From Rhodococcus sp. OK302 (lineage in GTDB: Bacteria; Actinomycetota; Actinomycetes; Mycobacteriales; Mycobacteriaceae): a stretch of DNA of 64,000 nucleotides. The stretch is from NCBI RefSeq assembly GCF_002245895.1, contig NZ_NPJZ01000001.1:4705501-4769500 (forward strand). The letters run 5' to 3'. Positions 1-8,334 of the stretch are shown piece by piece; position 1 is the first letter of the stretch, and each line of letters begins with the position of its first letter. Under the pieces are notes generated by a model. That model was not told where the DNA came from. It did not search any database and worked only from the letters and a program-made list of their open reading frames with translations. The translations under genes were made by a program, and so were the position numbers.

Positions 1-1113
1 GTATCACCCGCCGGGCACATCACGGGTTGGGGATATAACAACGCCGGGCAGGCCACCGGACTTTCCGGCGATTTCACCGCCGTCTCCGCGGGCGGCTCGC
101 ATTCCCTCGCGCTGACTAACGACGGCCACATCAAAACCTGGGGAGACACCACCCGCAGCCAGGCCAACAACGCGCCGACCGACGGTGGCTACACCGCGAT
201 TTCCGCCGGCTCCAGCCATTCCCTCGCACTCACCGCCGACGGCCACATCAAGACCTGGGGAGCCACCAGTTGGGGTCAGGCCGACGGCATCCCGACCGAC
301 AGCGGCTACACCGCCATCTCCGCCGGTCAAGACCATTCTCTCGCACTATCCGCCGACGGCCACATAAAGAACTGGGGCGCGCAGACCACCGGCGCACCCA
401 CCGACAGCGGCTACACCGCGATCTCCGCCGGCGGCAATCATTCCCTCGCACTCACCGCCGACGGCCACATCACCCAATGGGGAAACAACGACTACAGGCA
501 GGCCGATGGAATGCCGACTAACGGCGGCTACACCGCCATCTCCGCCGGCGGCAATCATTCCCTCGCACTCACCAACGACGGCCACATCACCATCTGGGGA
601 GATGTCACCATGGGGCAGCGCTGGGACGCACCCACTGACGGCGGCTACATCGCGATATCGGCTGGCACCTGGTACTCCACCGCGCTCACCGCCGACGGCC
701 AGATCGTCACCTGGGGACTCAACGACGTCGGGCAGGCAGCCGCCGGTATCGGCCACACCGCTATCTCTGCCGGCGGCGCACATGTCCTCGCGCTGAACCC
801 GCTGTCGGCTCCCACCGTCACCGGGACACCGCCGGCCGGTTCGATCGACCAGCCTTACAGTTACGCCTTTACCGTGACCGGATACCCCGCCTTCACTGTC
901 ACCTCCACCGGGACATTGCCTGAAGGACTGATACTCACCGAGGCCGGAGTGCTGTCCGGAACCCCCACCAAGACAGGATCATTCACCTTCACCGTCATGG
1001 CCTCCAACAGCGAGGGCGAGGCCAATCCCTTGCCGGTTACCGTCGAGATCACCGAAGCCGCCCTTCCGTCGACCGGGTCTCTCGATTTCCTCGGCCCAAT
1101 TTTCGGATCCTGA
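1..1113 (+). CDS. RCC1-repeat protein with C-terminal putative Ig domain (5' end outside window)
   Basis: The reading frame is open from base 1, so the N-terminus and any signal peptide lie outside the window. About seven RCC1-type units of 35-39 residues follow each other, each with a core like ISAGG.HSLAL..DGHI..WG, as in beta-propeller proteins. After residue ~265 comes a putative Ig fold (He_PIG type) with the hallmark LPEGLILTEAGVLSGTP. The protein ends in PIFGS with no LPXTG sorting signal. Such proteins are usually exported or surface-attached; the function is unknown. It converges on the EamA gene. Confidence 0.85.
   Translation, partial: VSPAGHITGWGYNNAGQATGLSGDFTAVSAGGSHSLALTNDGHIKTWGDTTRSQANNAPTDGGYTAISAGSSHSLALTADGHIKTWGATSWGQADGIPTDSGYTAISAGQDHSLALSADGHIKNWGAQTTGAPTDSGYTAISAGGNHSLALTADGHITQWGNNDYRQADGMPTNGGYTAISAGGNHSLALTNDGHITIWGDVTMGQRWDAPTDGGYIAISAGTWYSTALTADGQIVTWGLNDVGQAAAGIGHTAISAGGAHVLALNPLSAPTVTGTPPAGSIDQPYSYAFTVTGYPAFTVTSTGTLPEGLILTEAGVLSGTPTKTGSFTFTVMASNSEGEANPLPVTVEITEAALPSTGSLDFLGPIFGS
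76..790 (+). repeat. Tandem RCC1-coding repeats
   Basis: Copies of a segment encoding ISAG..HSLAL start near 85, 196, 313, 418, 535, 652 and 760. The spacings are 105-117 bases. The copies at 418 and 535 are nearly identical at the DNA level, suggesting recent duplication or gene conversion inside the repeat array. Confidence 0.75.
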
Positions 1114-1132
1114 CAGCGAGCACGCCTCGCCG

Positions 1133-1187
1133 CTGAGCGAACGCGCCTTTCGTTCTATCTAAGGCGACGAAAGGTACGTTCGCTCAG
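1133..1187. terminator. Bidirectional hairpin between convergent genes
   Basis: The left arm (1133-1153) and right arm (1167-1187) pair over 11 bp (CTGAGCGAACG) plus 8 bp (CCTTTCGT) with a 2-base internal mismatch. The hairpin overlaps the last codons of the minus-strand EamA gene and lies 19 bases after the RCC1 gene stop, so it can serve both. Confidence 0.7.
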
Positions 1188-2055
1188 ATTCGGGTGGTTG
1201 CACCGCCTGCGCAACCTCGGCCTGCTTACGCCCACCGCCGCGTGCTGCGCCGACGCCGGCCACGACTACGCACCCAATTCCGGCCACCGCCAAGAGGCTC
1301 GGCACCTGGTGCAGCACAACAAAACCGATCAACTGCGCGAAGGCGGGTTCCAGACTCATCAGGGTCCCGAACGCCGCTGCTGAGAGCCTTCGCAGCGAAA
1401 CCATTTCCAAGGCAAAGGGAACGACGGGCAGCAAAATCGCGAGTCCGAGGCCCACCAGGATGAGGTGCGGTGTCAAACGATCGACGGCTGACGAACCCAC
1501 GGCAACTGTCGCCACCAACCCGGCCACGGCCATCGAGACAGCCAAGCCGTTAATCCCTGCCACCTCGTCGCCAACACGTTGGGTGAGCAGAATGTACAGA
1601 GCCCAACACAGTGCGGCGCCGAGCGCGTAGGCAACACCCAACAGATCGACGGTTCCCGCCCACGGTTCGGTCAGAAAAACGACGCCGATGCCTGCCAGTA
1701 CCGGCCAGAGGATTCGGCCGCGGCCACGGATCAGTGCAAGGGTCAGTGGCCCCAGGAACTCCAATGCACTTGCGGTACCCAACGGAAGACGCTCGACAGC
1801 CGCCATGAACAAGAGCGTCATTGCTGCGGTGACAACACCCAGAACCAGGCAGGCTAGAAAAGCGTTTCGAGTGAATGCCGACGGCCGTGGCCTGACGATG
1901 AGTAGAAGGACGACTCCCGCCCACGCAAGTCGCAGCCACGCGGCTCCGTCGGCGCCCAGCTGGTCGATCAGACCGACCGACACCGCGAGGCCGAGCTGAA
2001 CACACAGCATCGATACAACAGCCAAACCGACGCCGGCGCGCACTCGAAGATCCAT
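1159..2055 (-). CDS. EamA/DMT-superfamily transporter
   Basis: The 298-residue protein has about ten hydrophobic helices in two homologous halves, the EamA (drug/metabolite transporter, RhtA-like) layout. It is an inner-membrane exporter, probably of amino acids or other small metabolites. I start it at the Met of MDLRVRAG because the first helix follows directly and a G-run precedes it. An upstream in-frame ATG at 2109 would add 18 residues. It is transcribed divergently from a LysR-type regulator, the common arrangement for LysR-controlled exporters. The substrate is not inferable. Confidence 0.8.
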   Translation of the reverse strand: MDLRVRAGVGLAVVSMLCVQLGLAVSVGLIDQLGADGAAWLRLAWAGVVLLLIVRPRPSAFTRNAFLACLVLGVVTAAMTLLFMAAVERLPLGTASALEFLGPLTLALIRGRGRILWPVLAGIGVVFLTEPWAGTVDLLGVAYALGAALCWALYILLTQRVGDEVAGINGLAVSMAVAGLVATVAVGSSAVDRLTPHLILVGLGLAILLPVVPFALEMVSLRRLSAAAFGTLMSLEPAFAQLIGFVVLHQVPSLLAVAGIGCVVVAGVGAARGGGRKQAEVAQAVQPPESERTYLSSP

Positions 2056-2138
2056 GCCCCCAGTGAACGGGACGACCACCGTTCGCGTCCACGCGATTTT
2101 GACCGACATAATGTTCAGAAATCGTGAATGATCAACGG

Positions 2139-3011
2139 ATGGAAACACGTCGGCTGCACCTTCTGCTCGAACTTTCACGCCTCGGATCCATGCGCGCAGT
2201 TGCCGAAACACACAACCTGACCACGTCGACGGTGTCGCAGCAACTGGCCGCTTTGACTGCCGAAATCGGCACTCAGTTGATCGAACCAGAAGGTCGACGC
2301 GTTCGTCTCACTCCCGCGGGACAGCGGCTCGCCGACCATGCGGTCACGATTCTTGCAGCGCTCGAAGCAGCGTGGCTCGATCTCGATCCAGACGCCGAAC
2401 CCGTCGGGACTTTGCGCGTCGGCGGGTTTGCGACCGCGATCCGAACAGCACTTCTTCCCGTTGTTCGGGAGCTTGGTCGCACACATCCCACCGTGGATGT
2501 CGTGATGAGTGAGTTCGAACCACTGGAGGCATTTGCGCTACTCGAACGCGACGACCTCGATCTCGCGTTGACCTACGACTACAACCTCGCGCCCGCATCA
2601 CCGAGTCCGCTCTTGGAGGCGATCCCCCTGTGGTCGACGTCCTGGGGTCTGGGAATTCCCGACAACACGACGGTGTCACACGCCGAACTCGGCTCATACG
2701 CCGAGACTCCGTGGATCGTGAACTCGCGGAACACCGCCGACGAACGAGCCGTCCGCACTCTGGCATCTCTGGCGGGGTTCACACCGAGGATCACTCATCA
2801 GATCGACAGTCTCGATCTGGTCGAACGGCTGATCCTCGACGGACACGGCGTTGGACTCATGCCCGCCGAACGCAAAACCCGCCCGGGCGTACGGATCATG
2901 CCGCTCACCGAACCACCTGTCATCCTCACGGCCTATGCCGTGACACGACGCGGAAGATCGTCGTGGCCTCCGCTTCGGCTCGTACTCGATCGACTGATGA
3001 AGTACCGCTGA
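2139..3011 (+). CDS. LysR-family transcriptional regulator
   Basis: It is a 290-residue protein with an N-terminal winged helix-turn-helix ([19 protein letters not shown], then [14 protein letters not shown]) and a periplasmic-binding-protein-like effector domain, the normal LysR size. A GTG at 2124 could add five residues; neither start has a convincing ribosome site, so a leaderless transcript is possible. It is divergent from the EamA exporter with under 100 bases between them, so that exporter is the likely target. Confidence 0.85.
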   Translation: METRRLHLLLELSRLGSMRAVAETHNLTTSTVSQQLAALTAEIGTQLIEPEGRRVRLTPAGQRLADHAVTILAALEAAWLDLDPDAEPVGTLRVGGFATAIRTALLPVVRELGRTHPTVDVVMSEFEPLEAFALLERDDLDLALTYDYNLAPASPSPLLEAIPLWSTSWGLGIPDNTTVSHAELGSYAETPWIVNSRNTADERAVRTLASLAGFTPRITHQIDSLDLVERLILDGHGVGLMPAERKTRPGVRIMPLTEPPVILTAYAVTRRGRSSWPPLRLVLDRLMKYR

Positions 3012-3012
3012 G

Positions 3013-3369
3013 TCAGGCGCCGCCGGCTTCGCCGTCGAGGCGCTGCTGCTTGCCGATCCGACGCTGCGCCTCGGCTCGCTCACGGCACTGGCGCAAGAAC
3101 TCTTCGTCGGCAGCCGGATCCTGTGCCAATGCCCGCCCCGGACGTTCGTATTCGCCGTATCCGGTTGGTCCGACGTATCCAACCGGTGCGTTGTGCCCGC
3201 GCCCGACGATCAGCCACAGAACCGAACCCAAGGTGGGAAGGAAGATAATCACGAGAATCCACACAACTTTGGGCAAGTGCTGGATGTACGCATCATCGCG
3301 AGTGATGGCGTCCACGATGCAGAAGATCCACAGCAACATCGTGATCAGTCCAAATAATGCGTAAGGCAC
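3013..3369 (-). CDS. Small PLDc_N-domain membrane protein
   Basis: The 118-residue protein has two hydrophobic segments: one at the N-terminus (LFGLITMLLWIFCIVDAI) and one around residue 40 (VVWILVIIFLPTLGSVLWL). The second ends in the ..GSVLWLIVGR signature of the PLDc_N (cardiolipin-synthase N-terminal) family. The rest is a charged cytoplasmic tail rich in Arg, Glu and Gln. The GTG start is fixed by AGGAGG ten bases upstream. The role is unknown. It converges on the LysR gene with a one-base gap. Confidence 0.75.
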   Translation of the reverse strand: MPYALFGLITMLLWIFCIVDAITRDDAYIQHLPKVVWILVIIFLPTLGSVLWLIVGRGHNAPVGYVGPTGYGEYERPGRALAQDPAADEEFLRQCRERAEAQRRIGKQQRLDGEAGGA

Positions 3370-3424
3370 GCTTCTTTTCCTCCTGGGTTCGAAAACTCTC
3401 GTCATGCTAACGAGAACAGACCAA

Positions 3425-4078
3425 TTAGTACATAAGATTGGCGCGAATATTGAACTCGAGCCAGCTTCGATAGTCGTCGATACCCCACCCACTGGTGCGA
3501 CGAAGTTGCTGATGCAGTTGAGGCGAGACCAGTGCCGTGAGCACTCCGGCTGCCTTCTCCACCGAGATGTCACGACGGATCAGCCCGTGTTCTGCAAGCC
3601 CTTCGGCAATCGACATCGCATTGACCGACGACTGGTCGGACGTCTCGAGAGCCAGCCGACGCATATCTGCATCGGCTCCCGACGATTCCACCGCCACCAT
3701 CATCAACATGCCCGCACGCTCGAGCAGTCCGATGCCTTGTTCGACGATCTGCGACACCAGCCTGCGAACGTCATCGGGATCCGACGCGTTGGTACGCACA
3801 CCGGAATCCGATGTGTCCAAGTCCGCGTCGAGCGCATGCGCTAACGCAGCTTCGAAAATCTCGAGCTTGCCACCCGGATACGCAGTGAACACTGTTCGCG
3901 GCGCAACTCCCGCGGCTGAGGCAATGTCCTTGGCTGTCGCCCCGACGTAGCCCTTCTCGACAAAGAGCGCAGCACCGGCGTCGCGGATCAACTCACGCGT
4001 TCGACGGGCTGCATCGGTCCTCACTTGCGAACTGTAGTGCCGTTTCTCGCTCACGCGGGGCACTCTATACGCATTCAA
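3425..4078 (-). CDS. TetR/AcrR-family regulator
   Basis: The 217-residue protein has the TetR DNA-binding domain near residues 25-75 (RTRELIRDAGAALFVEKGYVG, then IASAAGVAPRTVFTAYPGGK) and an all-helical C-terminal ligand domain. A GTG at 4054 is an alternative start. It lies in the same direction as the DUF1918 gene upstream. Twin palindromes at 4421-4458, in front of the MFS fusion gene, are plausible operators for it; this link is inference. Confidence 0.85.
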   Translation of the reverse strand: MNAYRVPRVSEKRHYSSQVRTDAARRTRELIRDAGAALFVEKGYVGATAKDIASAAGVAPRTVFTAYPGGKLEIFEAALAHALDADLDTSDSGVRTNASDPDDVRRLVSQIVEQGIGLLERAGMLMMVAVESSGADADMRRLALETSDQSSVNAMSIAEGLAEHGLIRRDISVEKAAGVLTALVSPQLHQQLRRTSGWGIDDYRSWLEFNIRANLMY

Positions 4079-4118
4079 TGCAGTCTTGACGCAAAGAAAA
4101 AAACTTGCAGTTCAGCAG

Positions 4119-4307
4119 CTATTTCTTCGGATGATCTATCCAACCGTCACTGCCCGGAAACACCAAAACTTCATGGCCGTCGTCGTAGCGCACAAGATAC
4201 GGCGGAGCACCGTTCTCCCCGTGCACTTCGATTACTTCGGCCGACGTCTCGGCCTGACCGACAACCCGACCTTGTACATGTAGACGATCACCTACCTGGG
4301 CATGCAT
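4119..4307 (-). CDS. DUF1918 small protein
   Basis: This 62-residue protein (MHAQVGDRLHVQGRVVGQ..., then VRYDDGHEVLVFPGSDGWI) matches the DUF1918 family, a small SH3-like beta-barrel common in actinomycetes and of unknown function. GGGAGGA sits 6 bases before the ATG and decides the start. It is divergent from the MFS fusion gene across an operator-bearing gap. Confidence 0.8.
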   Translation of the reverse strand: MHAQVGDRLHVQGRVVGQAETSAEVIEVHGENGAPPYLVRYDDGHEVLVFPGSDGWIDHPKK

Positions 4308-4420
4308 GAATTTCCTCCCTCGAGCGAACACTCTCTTTGCGTGTTCCCCACGGAGGCGCCACATAACCCGCAGATCTCGCGGTGACTGAATCCACACCAC
4401 TCGGATGTGGCGCCAACCAG

Positions 4421-4458
4421 GTGAACAGTGGTTCACTTGTCGGTGAACAATCATTCAC
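4421..4458. promoter_or_regulatory. Twin palindromic operators before the MFS fusion gene
   Basis: Two inverted repeats, GTGAAC-AGTG-GTTCAC (4421-4436) and GTGAAC-AATC-ATTCAC (4443-4458), lie 22 bp apart centre to centre, about two helical turns. They are 28-65 bases upstream of the TTG start at 4486. The form fits a pair of TetR dimers. Confidence 0.65.
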
Positions 4459-4485
4459 CCGCGCCTGAGGGAAGGACCGCACCTC

Positions 4486-6507
4486 TTGGCACTGCACTCA
4501 GCACCTGAGACATCCCCCGTCACTCCGCTCGCCCCGGCCACCCGCCGTTCCAGTCGACTGATCACGCTGATCCTGTGCCTATCCGGAACTGTCGTTGCAC
4601 TACAGCAGACCATGGTGATTCCGCTACTCCCCGACTTCCCCAAGATTCTCGGAGTCAGCTCGGACAACGCGTCGTGGCTTGTCACCGTGACTCTGTTGAC
4701 CAGTGCAGTGGCAACGCCGATCGTGTCGCGACTCGCGGACATGTTCGGGAAACGCCGAATGATGTTGATCTCGATGACGATGATCGTCATCGGGTCACTG
4801 ATCGCCGCTGTCGGCGGCACGTTTCTCACGCTCCTCATCGGACGCGCATTACAAGGGTTCGCGATCTCGATGATCCCGGTCGGCATCAGCATCATGCGCG
4901 ACGAACTGCCCAAGGAAAAGGTCGCGTCGGCAACCGCCTTGATGAGTGCGACTCTCGGAATCGGTAGTGCCCTGGGTCTACCACTGTCCGGCTTCATCTT
5001 CGAACAGTTCGGATGGGAAGCGATCTTCTGGCTCTCGGCCGTGGTCGGTGTACTTCTGATAGTCGCAGTCGCCGTGGTCATCCCGGAATCGAGTGTCCGA
5101 ACCCGCGGGAAATTCGATTTCCTAGGTGCCATCCTGCTCTCCATTGCCCTGACCTCCCTCCTTCTGGCGATCTCCAAAGGTGCGCGCTGGGGTTGGACCA
5201 GTGAGCCGACAATCCTGATGTTCGGCCTCGGATTCGCTGTACTCGCGCTGTGGTTCCCATACGAACTTCGCGTGACCCAACCCATGGTCGATCTACGAAC
5301 ATCGGCAAAACGGCCGGTCCTGCTGACCAACGTTGCCTCCGCTCTGGTCGGATTCTCGATGTACGCCAACAACCTTTCGACGACGCAGCAGTTGCAGATG
5401 CCCAAGATCTCCGGCTACGGGTTCGAACTCGGCGTCATGGCAGCCGGTCTGTGCATGATTCCCGCGGGCCTCGCGATGGTCTTCTTTGCGCCTGTCTCCG
5501 CCAAGATCACCAAAGGGTTCGGCGCCAAGATCACGCTGATGGTCGGCGGCGCAGTCCTCGCCCTCGCATACGTCGCCCGTGTTTTCCTCACCGGTTCGAT
5601 TCCGTTGATCGTGATCAGTGCTGCCGTCGTGAGTATCGGTACCGCCATCGCGTATTCGGCAATGCCGATGCTGATCATGCGGTCTGTGCCGATCACCGAA
5701 ACCGCGTCGGCCAACGGTCTCAATTCACTACTGCGCTCGGTCGGTACTTCCATGTCCAGCGCCGTGGTCGCGGCCATGCTCACCGCGATGGTCATCCCCT
5801 CCGGTCCCGGCGAAGGGTTGCCGGCGCTCGGCGCATTCAAGAACATCTTCTGGCTCGCTGCCCTTGCCGCAGTCGGCGCAGTCATTGCAGCCGCCTTCAT
5901 TCCGCGGTACGGCGCCAAACCTGAATCCGCATTGCCACCCGTCACGCCCGAGGGATTCGAAATCCCCTCCGCCGAGAATGAAATCGTTGTCGCCGGGCGT
6001 GTGGTGCGCGATGATCAGAGGCCGGTCAAGCAAGCCGTTGTCACTGTCATGGACATTGACGGTCAGCCAATCGATTGGAGCCGCGCCGACAACGAGGGCG
6101 TGTTCTCGTTGGCCCTACCGGAACCCGGACGCTACCTCGTGATCACCAGCGCCGACGGGTGGTCCCCCACATCGCAGGTCCTGCACTTCGACGACGCACA
6201 ATCGACGCACACCGTGACGTTGGGCCAGCGGCTCACGATCTCCGGGACAGTCAGTGTCGACGGACTGTCCATCGCGGGAACCATTGTCACGCTGACCAAA
6301 CCGACCGGTGAATTCATCGCCTCAACCCTCACCGATGAGACCGGGTACTACGGGATAGCGCTGCCGGCTTCCGGGCGGTACATCCTCACAGCACTCGCAC
6401 CTGGCGGCGCAGGCTCACAGGCTCGGCAAATTGCGGTGATTGCGCAATCGACATCTGTCGATTTCAACGTTCCGCTGGATGAGGCACTTGCGCCGACGCG
6501 CGCGTGA
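4486..6507 (+). CDS. MFS multidrug-type transporter fused to carboxypeptidase-regulatory-like domains
   Basis: The 673-residue protein is chimeric. Residues ~25-470 form a 14-helix DHA2-type MFS transporter (VVALQQTMVIPLLP; RLADMFGKRRMM between helices 2 and 3). Residues ~495-665 form two beta-sandwich repeats of the carboxypeptidase regulatory/Cna-B-like kind (VVAGRVVRDDQRPVKQAVVTV; TISGTVSVDGLSIAG). The family exports drugs or lipophilic compounds by proton antiport; the tail might sense or bind a ligand. It starts at TTG behind GGAAGGA. Twin palindromes upstream suggest TetR control. The fusion is real in frame, with no frameshift. Confidence 0.85.
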   Translation: MALHSAPETSPVTPLAPATRRSSRLITLILCLSGTVVALQQTMVIPLLPDFPKILGVSSDNASWLVTVTLLTSAVATPIVSRLADMFGKRRMMLISMTMIVIGSLIAAVGGTFLTLLIGRALQGFAISMIPVGISIMRDELPKEKVASATALMSATLGIGSALGLPLSGFIFEQFGWEAIFWLSAVVGVLLIVAVAVVIPESSVRTRGKFDFLGAILLSIALTSLLLAISKGARWGWTSEPTILMFGLGFAVLALWFPYELRVTQPMVDLRTSAKRPVLLTNVASALVGFSMYANNLSTTQQLQMPKISGYGFELGVMAAGLCMIPAGLAMVFFAPVSAKITKGFGAKITLMVGGAVLALAYVARVFLTGSIPLIVISAAVVSIGTAIAYSAMPMLIMRSVPITETASANGLNSLLRSVGTSMSSAVVAAMLTAMVIPSGPGEGLPALGAFKNIFWLAALAAVGAVIAAAFIPRYGAKPESALPPVTPEGFEIPSAENEIVVAGRVVRDDQRPVKQAVVTVMDIDGQPIDWSRADNEGVFSLALPEPGRYLVITSADGWSPTSQVLHFDDAQSTHTVTLGQRLTISGTVSVDGLSIAGTIVTLTKPTGEFIASTLTDETGYYGIALPASGRYILTALAPGGAGSQARQIAVIAQSTSVDFNVPLDEALAPTRA

Positions 6508-6568
6508 GTGCACACAAGTCGCTGCACTCGGTCACATCTGGCTATCTGCGACCGGGTCGTGTGCACTC
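6506..6568. terminator. Inverted repeat after the MFS fusion gene
   Basis: GAGTGCACAC (6506-6515), overlapping the stop codon, pairs with GTGTGCACTC (6559-6568) across a 43-base loop. It could end the MFS transcript before treZ or act as an operator for treZ. Confidence 0.4.
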
Positions 6569-6608
6569 AAGTGCGGCACATCAGCACTGAACCAGGCATG
6601 CTGATCGG

Positions 6609-8330
6609 GTGCACACTTTCGAGGTCTGGGCGCCCACTCCAGAATCAGTTCAGGTCGACGTCGACGGCAAAGTTCACGAGATGACACGCGCCGCCGACGG
6701 TTGGTGGCGAAGCGAGATCGAATGCCCCAACGACGCGCGGTACGGATTTGTGGTCGATGGCAACACACTCCCCGACCCGCGGTCACCGCGCCAACCCGAA
6801 GGCGTGCACCAACTCTCCCAACTCCATGCGCTCGATGAATCGGTGTGGACGGACGCACTCTGGACCGGCCGCCAACTCGCTGGATCATCGGTGTACGAAC
6901 TGCATGTCGGAACATTCACTCCTGAGGGAACATTCGACGCCGCGATCTCCCGCCTCGATCACCTCGTCGATCTCGGTGTCGGGTTTGTGGAACTGATGCC
7001 GGTCAACGGTTTCAACGGCACCCACAACTGGGGTTACGACGGCGTGCTCTGGTACACGGTCCACGAAGGGTACGGCGGTCCGGACGGATTGCAGCGCTTG
7101 GTAAATGCCGCCCACAATCGCGGACTCGGCGTGATCCTGGATGTCGTCTACAACCATCTCGGCCCGTCGGGCAACTATCTGGAGCGTTTCGGCCCGTACA
7201 TTGCCGACGGTGCAAACACCTGGGGTCGAACCGTCAACATCGGCGGTCCGCAGTCCGGCGAAGTACGTGAATACATCATCAGAAACGCGTTGCGCTGGAT
7301 GCGTGATTTCCACATCGACGGTCTGCGCCTCGACGCCGTCCATGCGCTGGTCGACCACAGCGGAACTCACATTCTCGAGGAACTGGCAGTCCGCACCGAA
7401 ACACTGTCTGCCCATGTCGGCCGGCCGCTGACGCTGATCGCCGAAAGCGATCTCAACGACGCCACCCTCATCACTCCCCGAGCGGCGGGCGGATTCGGTC
7501 TTCACGCGCAATGGGACGACGACATCCACCATGCGATCCATACTGCGGTTTCCGGCGAGCGGCAGGGTTACTACGCGGACTTCGGATCTCTGGAATCACT
7601 GGCGAACACCTTGCGGCGCGGGTTCTTTCATGCGGGCACGTACTCGTCGTTCCGCGGACGGGCTCATGGCCGTCCACTCGACATTTCGCAGCAGGCCGCC
7701 AGCGCTCTGCTGGCCTACACCTGCACTCACGATCAGATCGGAAACCGTGCAATCGGCGACCGTCCCAGCGCCTATCTGACGCCGGGCCAACTCGCGATCA
7801 AAGCGGCACTCGTCCTGCTCTCGCCGTATACGCCGATGCTGTTCATGGGCGAGGAATGGGGCGCGTCGACGCCATTCCAGTTCTTCACGTCACATCCGGA
7901 ACCGGAACTGGGCGCGGCTACTGCACGCGGACGCAAGGCCGAATTCGCGGCCCACGGCTGGAACACCGACGACATCCCCGATCCCCAAGACCCGCAGACG
8001 TTTCTGCGATCGAAGTTGAACTGGGATGAGCTCGACGCGGGCCCCCACCCGCGCCTTCTATCTTGCTACCGGGATCTACTTGCATTGCGCAAGAAGCGAA
8101 TCGAGCTCACCGATCCCTGGCTGGGGCACCTGCACGTCGACTACGACGAGGGTAAGCAGTGGATCACGCTGCGACGCGGCGCATTACAGATCGTCTGCAA
8201 TCTGGGAACGGACGCGGCCCACGTCCCGGCCGGCGGAACCCCCATTCTCTGGTGGGATCTACCGACGCAGGACGAGACCGCGTCCGCAACTGTGGTGCCC
8301 GGGCATTCATTTGTGGTACTGGAGAACTGA
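6609..8330 (+). CDS. treZ: Malto-oligosyltrehalose trehalohydrolase TreZ
   Basis: The 573-residue enzyme releases trehalose from malto-oligosyltrehalose made by TreY, in the cytoplasm. An N-terminal beta-sandwich is followed by a GH13 barrel with DVVYNHLGPSGNYL, GLRLDAVHAL (nucleophile Asp) and IAESDLND (acid/base Glu). The GTG start gives MHTFEVWAP, typical of the family. TreX and TreY are not adjacent: an MFS gene lies upstream. ilvA is nearby, as in mycobacteria, where treXYZ sits close to ilvA. Confidence 0.95.
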   Translation: MHTFEVWAPTPESVQVDVDGKVHEMTRAADGWWRSEIECPNDARYGFVVDGNTLPDPRSPRQPEGVHQLSQLHALDESVWTDALWTGRQLAGSSVYELHVGTFTPEGTFDAAISRLDHLVDLGVGFVELMPVNGFNGTHNWGYDGVLWYTVHEGYGGPDGLQRLVNAAHNRGLGVILDVVYNHLGPSGNYLERFGPYIADGANTWGRTVNIGGPQSGEVREYIIRNALRWMRDFHIDGLRLDAVHALVDHSGTHILEELAVRTETLSAHVGRPLTLIAESDLNDATLITPRAAGGFGLHAQWDDDIHHAIHTAVSGERQGYYADFGSLESLANTLRRGFFHAGTYSSFRGRAHGRPLDISQQAASALLAYTCTHDQIGNRAIGDRPSAYLTPGQLAIKAALVLLSPYTPMLFMGEEWGASTPFQFFTSHPEPELGAATARGRKAEFAAHGWNTDDIPDPQDPQTFLRSKLNWDELDAGPHPRLLSCYRDLLALRKKRIELTDPWLGHLHVDYDEGKQWITLRRGALQIVCNLGTDAAHVPAGGTPILWWDLPTQDETASATVVPGHSFVVLEN

Positions 8331-8334
8331 CTAA

